Source: Siccirubricoccus soli
GTDB taxonomy: Bacteria > Pseudomonadota > Alphaproteobacteria > Acetobacterales > Acetobacteraceae
Assembly: GCF_024178315.1 (NCBI RefSeq)
Contig: NZ_JAMZIK010000067.1
Span: 1 to 64,000 of the forward strand
Direction: 5' to 3'
DNA: 64,000 nucleotides
A program made the translations under genes and the position numbers. The notes under the pieces are model-generated. The model did no database searches, was not told where the DNA came from, and saw only the letters and a list, made by a program, of their open reading frames with translations. Shown here in pieces: positions 40,298 through 47,993 of the stretch (the stretch's first letter is position 1; every line of letters begins with the position of its first letter).

Positions 40298-42712
40298 TCA
40301 GCCCAGCAGGGCCTGGGCGCAGGCGTCCAGGATGGCGTCGCTGTCCAGCCCGTATTCCCGATACAGGTCGGGAATGTCGCCCGCCTGACCGAAATGATCG
40401 ACGCCGAGCGGCACCACCCGCTGACCGCGCACCGCCCCCAGCCAGGCATGCGCCGCCGGATGCCCGTCCAGCACCGTCACCAGCGCCGAGCCAGGCGCCA
40501 TCGGCGCCAGCAGCGATTCGACATGGCTCGGCGCACCGAAGCGATGCCCATCCCCTTGGCGCGCCTTGCGCCGCGCCGCCAGCCATTCCGCATGCAGCCG
40601 GTCCGGCGAGGTAATGGCCAGCAGCCCCGCCCCCGGCTCCTCGCCGCGCAGCTCCTCGAAGGCGGCCATGGCCTCCGGCGCCACCGGCCCCTGGTAGGCG
40701 ATGGCGATCCGCGCCCCCGGCGCCGGCGGCACCAGCCAATGCGCCCCCGCGATCACCCCCCGCGGGTCCAGCTCCCGCGCCGGCTGCTCCAGCCCGCGGG
40801 TGGAGAGCCGCAGCCAGACCGCGCTGCCCTCCGGCTTCTGCATATGCTCGAAGCCCCAGCGCATCAGGATGGCGAGCTCGTCGGCGAAGGCCGGCTCGAA
40901 ACTCGCCAGCCGGTCCTGGGCGATGCCGATCAGCGGCGTGTTCACGCTCTGATGCTGGCCGCCTTCCGGCGCCAGGGTCAGGCCGCTCGGCGTGCTGACC
41001 AGCATGAAGCGCGCATCCTGGTAGCAGGCATAGATCAGCGCATCGAGGCCGCGATTGACGAAGGGATCGTAGACCGTTCCCACCGGCAGCAGCCGCGCGC
41101 CGTAGAGGTCGTGCGCCAGGCCCAGCGCCGAGAGCAGCAGGAACAGGTTCTGCTCGGCGATGCCGAGCTCGATATGCTGCCCCTCCGGCGACATGCCCCA
41201 GCGCTGCGCGCTGGCCAGCTTGGCGTCGCGGAAGACGTCGTTCTTCAGGTGCCGGTCGAAGACGCCGCGGCGATTCACCCAGGGGCCGAGATTGGTGGAA
41301 ACGGTGACGTCCGGGCTGGTGGTGACGATGCGCTGCGCGATCGCCGCCGCCTCCCCCTGCCCGCGCCCCAGCTCCGCCAGCACCTCGCCGAAGGCCGCCT
41401 GGGTGGAGAGCTTGCGGCCGGCCGGCACGCGCGGCCGCGGGAAGCTGGCCTGGCCCGGCACCGGCACCGCCGGCGCCGCCAGCCGCCTGCCTTCCGGCGC
41501 CAGCTTGCGGGCGAAGGGCACGCTGTCGAGGAAGGATTGCAGCCGCGCCTCGGGGAGGCAGAGCCCCTCGAACCGGTCCCATTCATGGCCGTCGCGGATG
41601 TTCATCTCCGCCTTGAAGCCGGCCATCTGCTCCTTGCTCATCAGCCCGGCATGGTTGTCCTTGTGCCCGGCGAAGGGCAGGCCCATGCCCTTGATGGTGT
41701 AGGCGATGAAGCAGGTGGGCTGGTCGCCGGCGACGTCCTGGGCGCGGAAGGCTTCCAGCAGCGTCGCCACGTCATGGCCGCCGAGATTGGTCATCAGCGC
41801 GCCCAGCTCGGCATCCGAGAGCGGATCGATGATCGCCCGGATCCCCTCCTCGCGCCCCAGATCGGTCAGCAGCGCCGCGCGCCAGGCGGCACCGCCCTGG
41901 AAGGTGAGCGCGGAGTAGAGGCTGTTCGGGCAGTCGTCGATCCAGCGGCGGAGCGACTCGCCCCCCTCCCGCGCAAAGGCGGCCTGGAGCTTCCGGCCGT
42001 ATTTCAGGGTGACGACATTCCACCCCATGTCGCGGAACAGGCCCTCAATCCGGCCGAAGAGCCGGTCCTGCACCACGCTGTCGAGACTCTGGCGGTTGTA
42101 GTCCACCACCCACCAGACATTGCGGATGTCGTGCTTCCAGCCCTCCAGCAGGGCCTCGTAGATATTGCCCTCGTCCAGCTCGGCATCGCCGACGATGGCG
42201 ATGTGGCGGCCTGCCGGAATCTCCTGCCGGCCCAGCTTGTGCAGCTTCACATAGTCCTGCACCAGGCTGCCGAAGCTGGTCAGCGCCACGCCGAGACCGA
42301 CCGAGCCGGTGGAGAAATCCACCTCCGCCCCGTCCTTCACCCGGCTCGGATAGGGCTGGATGCCGCCGAATTGCCGGAGCGTCTCCAGCTTCGCCCGGTC
42401 CTGCCGGCCGAACAGGTAATTGGCGGCGTGGAACACCGGCCCGGCATGCGGCTTCACCGCCAGCCGGTCCTCGGGCTTGAGCATCTCGAAGTAGAGCGCC
42501 GCCATGATGGAGATGACGGAGGCGCAGGAGGCCTGGTGCCCGCCCACCTTCAGCCCGTCCCGATTGGGCCGGACATGGTTCGCATGGTGGATCATCCAGG
42601 CGGAGAGCCAGAGCAGCTTGCGCTCCAGCGCATGCAGCAGGGCAAGCCGTTCCGGATCGGCATCCTGGCCGGATGCCGGCAGCTCCGCCGTGCCGTTCGT
42701 TAGGACGTTCAC
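40298..42712 (-). CDS. AceE/transketolase-like ThDP enzyme
   Basis: An 804-residue thiamine-diphosphate enzyme of the single-chain transketolase / homodimeric pyruvate dehydrogenase E1 type. The ThDP-Mg motif is GDAELDEG at 175-182 with N206 in VVDYNRQSLDSVV, close to the AceE pattern. N-terminal KVGGHQASCASVISIMAALYFEML and the pyrimidine-domain GIAEQNLFLLLSALGLAHDLYGARLLPVGTVYDPFVNRGLD fit this fold, and the C-terminus ends VDHFGQAGDIPDLYREYGLD like transketolases. The start is the GTG at 42712, with GGGAGG eight bases upstream; longer ATG starts give Arg/Pro extensions. No E2/E3 or pentose-phosphate genes adjoin it, so the acceptor and substrate are open. Confidence 0.85.
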   Translation of the reverse strand: MNVLTNGTAELPASGQDADPERLALLHALERKLLWLSAWMIHHANHVRPNRDGLKVGGHQASCASVISIMAALYFEMLKPEDRLAVKPHAGPVFHAANYLFGRQDRAKLETLRQFGGIQPYPSRVKDGAEVDFSTGSVGLGVALTSFGSLVQDYVKLHKLGRQEIPAGRHIAIVGDAELDEGNIYEALLEGWKHDIRNVWWVVDYNRQSLDSVVQDRLFGRIEGLFRDMGWNVVTLKYGRKLQAAFAREGGESLRRWIDDCPNSLYSALTFQGGAAWRAALLTDLGREEGIRAIIDPLSDAELGALMTNLGGHDVATLLEAFRAQDVAGDQPTCFIAYTIKGMGLPFAGHKDNHAGLMSKEQMAGFKAEMNIRDGHEWDRFEGLCLPEARLQSFLDSVPFARKLAPEGRRLAAPAVPVPGQASFPRPRVPAGRKLSTQAAFGEVLAELGRGQGEAAAIAQRIVTTSPDVTVSTNLGPWVNRRGVFDRHLKNDVFRDAKLASAQRWGMSPEGQHIELGIAEQNLFLLLSALGLAHDLYGARLLPVGTVYDPFVNRGLDALIYACYQDARFMLVSTPSGLTLAPEGGQHQSVNTPLIGIAQDRLASFEPAFADELAILMRWGFEHMQKPEGSAVWLRLSTRGLEQPARELDPRGVIAGAHWLVPPAPGARIAIAYQGPVAPEAMAAFEELRGEEPGAGLLAITSPDRLHAEWLAARRKARQGDGHRFGAPSHVESLLAPMAPGSALVTVLDGHPAAHAWLGAVRGQRVVPLGVDHFGQAGDIPDLYREYGLDSDAILDACAQALLG

Positions 42713-42959
42713 CTGGGGGCCCTCCCGCCTTGCCGCTCCCGGCATCTGGCCCCGATGGGGCGGGTTCGGCAAGGGCACGCCGCGCCGCCGTCTCCCCGGC
42801 TTCCATTGCAGGCACCGCGCGCGCAGGCGCCATGCCCGGCGCGCGCCCGCCCGCCCTCCCGCCGATACCATCGGGGTTCCCGCTGCCGCCATCACGCGGC
42901 TCTGGCTTGCCCTCCGCGGCGGGAGCCGTTAGCGGGGGACGGCACTGCACGAGGATGGC

Positions 42960-44462
42960 TTGCCTCTTACCAGAACCCTGTTCGGCCGCCTGACCCTGGT
43001 GCTGATGGCGGCGGGCTTCGCGGCCCTGATCGCCATCGGCGCCAGCCTGATCTGGCTGGTGGAGAGCACCCGCGGCTTCGCCGATGCGGTGAACGCCACC
43101 CAGAATGTCCGGCTGGCCTCCCTCCGTGTCCTGTCACTGCTGCAGGACGCCGAGACCGGCCAGCGCGGCTATCTGCTGACCGGAGAGCGCAGCTACCTGG
43201 AGCCCTACAACGCCGCCGTCGCCGCCCTGCCGGAGGCGCTGCCCGACCTCACCGCCCGGGTCATCGCCGATGGCGGCGTGCCTGGGCCGGTCCAGGCGCT
43301 GGAGCAGCAGGCGCGGGAGAAGCTGGCGGAACTGGCCCAGACCATCGCCCTGTTCGAGGCTGGCCAGCGGCAGGAGGCGCTCGCCGCCGTCCGCAGCGAA
43401 CGCGGCCGGCAATCCATGGACGAGATCCGCGCCGAGATCGACGGCCTCGAGCGCCGCAGCGACGCCCGCCTCGCCGGCCGCAGCGCGGCGCTCGAGCGCA
43501 ACGGCCGCATGCTGCTGCTCGGCGCCGCCCTCGTCCTCGGTCTGATGTTCCTCGTCGCGGTCGGTGCCGCGGTGGTCAGCCATCGCTATCTGCGGGAGCT
43601 GGAAGCGGCCCACCGTGCCACCCGGGAGGCCAATGAGGGGCTGGAGGCACGGGTCGCCGAGCGTACCGCTGCCCTCGCCGCCGCCAATGCCGAGATCCAG
43701 CGTTTCGCCTACATCGTCTCGCACGACCTCCGGGCGCCGCTGGTCAACGTCATGGGCTTCACCGCCGAGCTGGAAAGCGGCCTCGCGGAGCTGCGCAGCC
43801 TGCTGCAGCGCGCGAAGGCGGAGGCGCCCGCGCTGGTGACGGATGGCGCCCAGATGACGGTGGAGGAGGATCTGCCGGAGGCGATCGGCTTCATCCGCTC
43901 CTCCACCGAGCGCATGGACCGGCTGATCAACGCCATCCTCCGCCTCTCGCGGGAGGGTCGCCGGGCGCTGCGGCCGGAGCGGGTGGCGGTGGCGGCGATG
44001 GTCGAGACCATCATCGGCTCGTTGCAGCACCAGCTCGACGCCGCAGGCGCCACCGCCACGGCGGAGCCCGGCCTGCCGGAGCTGGTGACGGACAGGCTAG
44101 CCCTTGAACAGATCCTCGGGAATTTGATCGACAACGCGGTGAAGTACCTCGACCCCTCCCGGCCCGGCCGGATTACCGTCTCCGGCGTCCGCCGCGGCCG
44201 GCAGGTGACGCTGGAAGTCGCAGATAATGGCCGCGGTATCGATCCACGGGACCATGACCGGGTCTTCGAACTCTTCCGACGCTCCGGCCGGCAGGATCAG
44301 AAGGGAGAGGGAATCGGCCTGGCCCATGTCAGGGCCCTGGCACGGCGCATGGGCGGCGAGGTAACGCTGGAATCCACCCCGGGCGTGGGGTCCCGATTCC
44401 GCCTCACCCTGCCCGCCATCCTGAGCGCCCAACCGGCCATCCCCGAAGGAAGCCCGCCATGA
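42960..44462 (+). CDS. CHASE3-domain sensor histidine kinase
   Basis: A 500-residue membrane sensor kinase. Transmembrane helix 1 is about residues 10-33, a CHASE3-type helical periplasmic domain follows (about 36-180, including AETGQRGYLLTGERSYLEPY), transmembrane helix 2 is about 184-206, then a coiled coil. The phospho-accepting His is H255 in SHDLRAPL; N388 (NLIDNAVKYL), DNGRG at 422-426 and GEGIGL at 449-454 form the ATP site. It starts with TTG at 42960 preceded by GAGGA. Its stop overlaps the next gene (ATGA). Resembles cyanobacterial phytochrome-like output kinases paired with Rcp1-type regulators. Confidence 0.9.
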   Translation: MPLTRTLFGRLTLVLMAAGFAALIAIGASLIWLVESTRGFADAVNATQNVRLASLRVLSLLQDAETGQRGYLLTGERSYLEPYNAAVAALPEALPDLTARVIADGGVPGPVQALEQQAREKLAELAQTIALFEAGQRQEALAAVRSERGRQSMDEIRAEIDGLERRSDARLAGRSAALERNGRMLLLGAALVLGLMFLVAVGAAVVSHRYLRELEAAHRATREANEGLEARVAERTAALAAANAEIQRFAYIVSHDLRAPLVNVMGFTAELESGLAELRSLLQRAKAEAPALVTDGAQMTVEEDLPEAIGFIRSSTERMDRLINAILRLSREGRRALRPERVAVAAMVETIIGSLQHQLDAAGATATAEPGLPELVTDRLALEQILGNLIDNAVKYLDPSRPGRITVSGVRRGRQVTLEVADNGRGIDPRDHDRVFELFRRSGRQDQKGEGIGLAHVRALARRMGGEVTLESTPGVGSRFRLTLPAILSAQPAIPEGSPP

Positions 44463-44893
44463 CCGCCGCGCCACAGGCCGTGACCATCGTCATGATCGAG
44501 GATGACGAGGGGCATGCCCGGCTGATCGAGAAGAACCTGCAGCGCGCCGGCGTGTACAACGAGGTGCAGCACTTCGGCGACGGCACCTCGGCGCTGGATT
44601 ACCTGCTCGGCCCCGGGCGGCCGGCGCAGCGGCCGCTGCTGGTCCTGCTCGACCTCAACCTGCCGGACATGAGCGGCTTCGACATCCTGGCCAAGATCAA
44701 GGACGACCCGGTGCTGCGCCCGGCCCCGGTCATTATACTGACCACGACGGATGACGAGCGGGAGATCCGCCGCGGCTACGAGCTCGGCTGCAACGTCTAC
44801 ATCACCAAGCCGGTGAATTACGAGAATTTCGCCCTGGCGGTACGCCAGCTCGGCCTGTTCCTCGCCGTCATCCAGGTACCGCCGCCCCCATGA
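44459..44893 (+). CDS. Rcp1-like response regulator
   Basis: A 144-residue stand-alone receiver domain. Acidic pocket E14-D15-D16, phospho-accepting D65 (LLDLNLPDMSG), T95 region (LTTTDDE) and K117 (YITKPVN) are present, as in CheY/Rcp1 receivers; no output domain. It overlaps the upstream kinase and the downstream regulator-kinase by four bases each, so the three proteins are made together and it probably relays phosphate between them. Confidence 0.9.
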   Translation: MTAAPQAVTIVMIEDDEGHARLIEKNLQRAGVYNEVQHFGDGTSALDYLLGPGRPAQRPLLVLLDLNLPDMSGFDILAKIKDDPVLRPAPVIILTTTDDEREIRRGYELGCNVYITKPVNYENFALAVRQLGLFLAVIQVPPPP

Positions 44894-45927
44894 CCGGCCA
44901 CCGCATCCTCTATATCGACGACGAGCCGGGGCTGCGCCGGCTGGTACAGCGCGACCTGCAGCGCCACGGCTACACGGTGGAGACCGCGCCGGATGGCGAG
45001 GCCGGCCTCGCCCAGGCGCAGACCGGCGGCTTCGACTGCGTCTGCCTGGATCACTACATGCCGGGCCAGGACGGGCTGGAGACGCTCGCCGGGCTGCGCG
45101 CCCTGCCGGAGCCGCCGCCGGTCATCTTCGTCACCGGCGCCGATGACGGCCGCCTCGCCGTCGCCGCGCTGCGCGCCGGCGCCGCGGACTACGTCATCAA
45201 GGAGGCGGGGGAGGATTTCCTCGTCCTGCTCCGCTCGGCCATCGAGGCGGCGATCGAGCGCGCCGCGCTGCGGGCCGCGCATCAGCGCGCCGAGGCGGCG
45301 GTGCGCGAGGCGCGGGACCGGGCGGAGAGCCTGGCCCGCCAGCGCGCCGTGCTGCTGCGGGAGGTGAACCACCGCGTCGCCAACAGCCTCCAGCTCATCG
45401 GCTCCCTCGCCCGGCTGCAGGAGGGCGCGGTGGCGGATCCGGCGGCGCGCGGCGCGCTCGCCGCGATGCGCAACCGCATCGCCGCGGTCGCCCAGGTGCA
45501 TCGCCGGCTCTACACCTCGGAGGATGTGCAGAGCGTCGCGCTGCACGACTACATGGCCGGGCTGATCGAGGAACTCGCCCGCGCGGCGGACAACCACGCC
45601 ATCTCGCTGGAGGCGGAGCCGCTGGTGGTCTCGACCGACCGCGCCGTCTCGCTCGGCGTCATCCTGTCCGAGCTGGTGACGAATGCGATGAAATACGCCT
45701 ATCCGGAGGCCGGCCAGGGGCCGATCCGGGTGCAGCTCCGCTGCACGCCGGAGGGCGGGGAGATGGCGGTGCAGGATGACGGGGTCGGCACGGAGGCCGG
45801 CGCCCCGGGCGGCACCGGGCTCGGCCGGCGGATCGTGGAGGCGCTGTCGGCCGGCATCGGCGGCACGGTGGAGCATGTGACCGGCCCCGGCGGCACGCGG
45901 GTGAGCGTGCGCTTCGCGCTGGACTGA
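44890..45927 (+). CDS. Receiver-HisKA_2 hybrid histidine kinase
   Basis: A 345-residue cytoplasmic protein with an N-terminal receiver (D54 in CLDHYMPGQ, K104) and a C-terminal HisKA_2/HATPase kinase (H161 in LLREVNHRVANSLQLIGSL; ELVTNAMKYAYPE as N box; GTGLGRRIVEALS as G box). A coiled segment (about 125-155) joins the two. Such proteins are often general-stress or light/oxygen-signalling kinases in alphaproteobacteria (related to the HWE/HisKA_2 kinases that feed PhyR), but no phyR is here. Starts at an ATGA overlap; stop is followed at once by a perfect hairpin. Confidence 0.9.
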   Translation: MTGHRILYIDDEPGLRRLVQRDLQRHGYTVETAPDGEAGLAQAQTGGFDCVCLDHYMPGQDGLETLAGLRALPEPPPVIFVTGADDGRLAVAALRAGAADYVIKEAGEDFLVLLRSAIEAAIERAALRAAHQRAEAAVREARDRAESLARQRAVLLREVNHRVANSLQLIGSLARLQEGAVADPAARGALAAMRNRIAAVAQVHRRLYTSEDVQSVALHDYMAGLIEELARAADNHAISLEAEPLVVSTDRAVSLGVILSELVTNAMKYAYPEAGQGPIRVQLRCTPEGGEMAVQDDGVGTEAGAPGGTGLGRRIVEALSAGIGGTVEHVTGPGGTRVSVRFALD

Positions 45928-45930
45928 TAC

Positions 45931-45962
45931 CCGGCTCGGAAACTCATGACTTTCCGAGCCGG
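45931..45962 (+). terminator. Hairpin after the signalling operon
   Basis: CCGGCTCGGAAA-CTCATGAC-TTTCCGAGCCGG, a perfect 12-bp stem three bases after the stop of the regulator-kinase. There is no long T run afterwards, so it may be a weak or Rho-assisted terminator or the outer arm of element C copy 1, which begins at its right edge. Confidence 0.55.
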
Positions 45963-46061
45963 ATATCGCGCGCAGGGTTGTGTGGCGGCTGCGCGCCGGA
46001 ACCAGGGACATGCCGGCCGCGCCCGTGGACCGATATCGGTCAGCATTCCCGGCGCGCGATG
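45961..46061 (+). repeat. Dispersed element C, copy 1
   Basis: About 100 bp starting GGATATCGCGCGCAGGGTTG, containing GTGTGG-GGCT-GCGCGCC, GACATGCCGGC, CGCG and a GATCGG-type segment and ending GCGCGCGAT. Related sequences lie at 58135-58238 (same strand) and 62525-62608 (opposite strand). No coding function. Divergence between copies is higher than for element A. Confidence 0.65.
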
Positions 46062-46153
46062 CCGGGGCACCGCACGCCCGGGGGGAGGGGCGGCGACGGA
46101 GCCGACTCGCCGCACCGGCTGACAGCCCGGGCCCGTCAGGCTTCAATGCCGGC

Positions 46154-46519
46154 ATGAGTGCCCCGCCCCAGCCAGCCGCCAGGGTCAGCCTGCGGCTCGA
46201 TCTCGCCACCGGCGGCCGGATCGGGCCCGGGAAGATCGCCCTGCTCGAAGCCATTGCCCGGACCGGCTCCATCGCCGCCGCGGCGCGGGAACTGGGCATG
46301 TCCTATCCCCGCGCGCTGCGGCTGGTGGAGGCGCTGGACGAGGCGCTGGCCACGGCCGCGGTCACCCGTGCGCCAGGCGGGCAGCGGGGCGGCGGCGCGG
46401 TGCTGACGGCGGCGGGGCTGGCGCTGATCGCCCGCTACCGGGAGGTGGAGGCGGCAGCCCAGGCGGCGGCCGGGCCGCTGCCGGCCGGCGCGGCGGGCAA
46501 GGGCGGCACGGCCGGCTAG
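46154..46519 (+). CDS. ModE-like HTH regulator
   Basis: A 121-residue winged-helix protein of the ModE N-terminal / LysR-like HTH family (KIALLEAIARTGSIAAAARELGMSYPRALRLVEALDEAL). It lacks the molybdate-binding mop domains of full-length ModE, so it is the short form that may act as a Mo-pathway regulator or another small HTH. The start at 46154 is the first ATG fitting the length; upstream residues are Gly/Arg-rich and overlap element C. Its last codons run into element A copy 2, whose CTAG gives the TAG stop. Located 650 bases before modA. Confidence 0.75.
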   Translation: MSAPPQPAARVSLRLDLATGGRIGPGKIALLEAIARTGSIAAAARELGMSYPRALRLVEALDEALATAAVTRAPGGQRGGGAVLTAAGLALIARYREVEAAAQAAAGPLPAGAAGKGGTAG

Positions 46520-46622
46520 AGCAGATCGCCGTAGGGCGGCATCGCCCGAAGGCGTGAATCTGCTCTGCAAACAGAGGCTTGAAGCGTTTTCGGTGAACGC
46601 ATGTAAACCGAAAACGCTCTAG
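46516..46622. repeat. Dispersed element A, copy 2
   Basis: A 107-bp copy nearly identical to the one at 3230-3336, with the same CTAGAGC/GCTCTAG ends and both hairpins intact. The TAG at 46517-46519 is the stop codon of the ModE-like gene, so the element edges into that ORF. Confidence 0.88.
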
Positions 46623-46933
46623 CGGCCAGCCGCAAAGCCCGGCGGCAGCGACCGACATGCCGGCACGCCACACGGCGCCCCGCCGGTTGATGCCTGCTCA
46701 GGCCGGAACCGGTCCGACCCGGACGGACGGGTCGTCCGGCCCGCTGCCCCGCAATCGGCCGAGTCATCATCCGGCCGCGTTCCCGCCTGCCCGATGCTGC
46801 GCGCGCCCTGCCATGGCCGGGCGCCCTGCCGCCTCCCTGGGCTGGCCGGGGCGTGCCCGAGAGGGCTCGCCCAGCGCCGGCCAGGACGCGCGCGACAAGG
46901 GCACGCCCCGGACCTTCCCCGGTCCCGGCCTTG
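46623..46933. other. Gene-free stretch before element B
   Basis: About 310 GC-rich bases between elements A and B with no convincing gene. Confidence 0.35.
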
Positions 46934-47054
46934 AGCAATATCCGCTCAGGTGGAATCACCCGATCGGATTTCCCGCTCCGGAAAACGCCAGATCCAGGGC
47001 AGCTTATCTCCGACTTGATGGATCACGCCGCGATCCATCAAGTCGGATATTGCT
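46934..47054. repeat. Dispersed element B, full copy
   Basis: A 121-bp element with 11-bp perfect terminal inverted repeats (AGCAATATCCG / CGGATATTGCT) and an inner hairpin of 14 pairs, CGACTTGATGGATC...GATCCATCAAGTCG (47011-47045). The size and layout match a miniature inverted-repeat element. A shortened copy is at 5126-5200. It lies upstream of modA. Confidence 0.8.
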
Positions 47055-47170
47055 TTGGCCGGCAGGCGCCTGGCGGGCCGCGCCCATCGCCTTGCCTGGC
47101 CCGGGGCAACCATGGCCCTTGGCCGCGTTATCACCATCCGGCAATATCGCCTTCGCAAGAAGGAACCGCC

Positions 47171-47977
47171 ATGCGACGCCGCCATCTCGCCACCCTCGCC
47201 CTGGGGCTGGTCCCGGGCCTTCCCCTCGCCCCTGCCGCAACCCATGCCCAGGGCATCGCCGACCGGCCCCTCACCCTCTTCGCCGCGGCCTCCCTGCAGG
47301 ATGCGCTGCGGGCGCTGGAGCCGGCCTGGCGCGCCGCCGCCCCGGGCAACCGGCCGCTGCGCTTCTCCTTCGCCGCCTCCTCCAGCCTCGCCCGGCAGAT
47401 CGAGCAGGGGGCACCGGCCGACCTCTTCCTCTCCGCCGACGAGCCCTGGATGGACTACCTCGCGGAGCGGAAGCTCATCCTGCCGGAAACCCGGGTCAGC
47501 CCGCTCGGCAACGCCCTGGCGCTGATCGCCCCGGCGGACAGCCCGGCCGCGCCCCTCGCCCTCGGCCGCGGTACCGATCTTGCGGCACTGCTTGGCGCCC
47601 AGGGCCGGCTGGCGGTGGGCGACCCGGCGCATGTGCCGGTCGGCCTCTATGCCCGCGCGGCGCTCACCTGGATGGGCCAGTGGGAGGCGCTGCAGCCCCG
47701 CCTCGCCCGGGCCGAATCGGTACGCGCCGGCCTGCTGCTGGTGGAGCGCGGCGAGGCGCCGCTCGGCATCGTCTATGCGACGGATGCCGCCGCCTCGCAG
47801 AAGGTGAAGCGCCTTGGCATCTTCCCGGCGGAAAGCCATCCGCCGGTCAGCTACCCCTTCGCCGTCACCACCCGCGCGGCGCAGGACCCCGCGGCGCGGG
47901 CGCTGCTCGCCTGGCTGGCCGGCCCGCCCGCCGCCGCCGCCTGGCAGCGTTTCGGCTTCACCGTCCGCGCCCCCTGA
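47171..47977 (+). CDS. modA: Molybdate-binding protein ModA
   Basis: A 268-residue periplasmic molybdate/tungstate-binding protein. A signal peptide is seen (RRRHLATLALGLVPGLPLAPAATHA, cut near residue 26). Binding residues typical of ModA lie in LFAAASLQDALRAL and FAASSSLARQIEQGAPADLFLSADEPWMDYL, and GDPAHVPVGLYARAAL and GIVYATDA are conserved. The start at 47171 is supported by AGGAA. It is followed by modD after 16 bases, but no modB or modC permease genes are found here, so its transporter partner must be elsewhere. Confidence 0.93.
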   Translation: MRRRHLATLALGLVPGLPLAPAATHAQGIADRPLTLFAAASLQDALRALEPAWRAAAPGNRPLRFSFAASSSLARQIEQGAPADLFLSADEPWMDYLAERKLILPETRVSPLGNALALIAPADSPAAPLALGRGTDLAALLGAQGRLAVGDPAHVPVGLYARAALTWMGQWEALQPRLARAESVRAGLLLVERGEAPLGIVYATDAAASQKVKRLGIFPAESHPPVSYPFAVTTRAAQDPAARALLAWLAGPPAAAAWQRFGFTVRAP

Positions 47978-47993
47978 GCGTTATGGGCCTGCC

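Noticed and set aside
46516-46959. Translation of element A on its reverse strand, giving the recurring peptide pattern FSVYMRSPK
   Set aside because: The same peptide pattern appears at each copy because the DNA repeat is conserved, while both hairpins and terminal repeats explain the conservation. No ribosome site and no conserved start.
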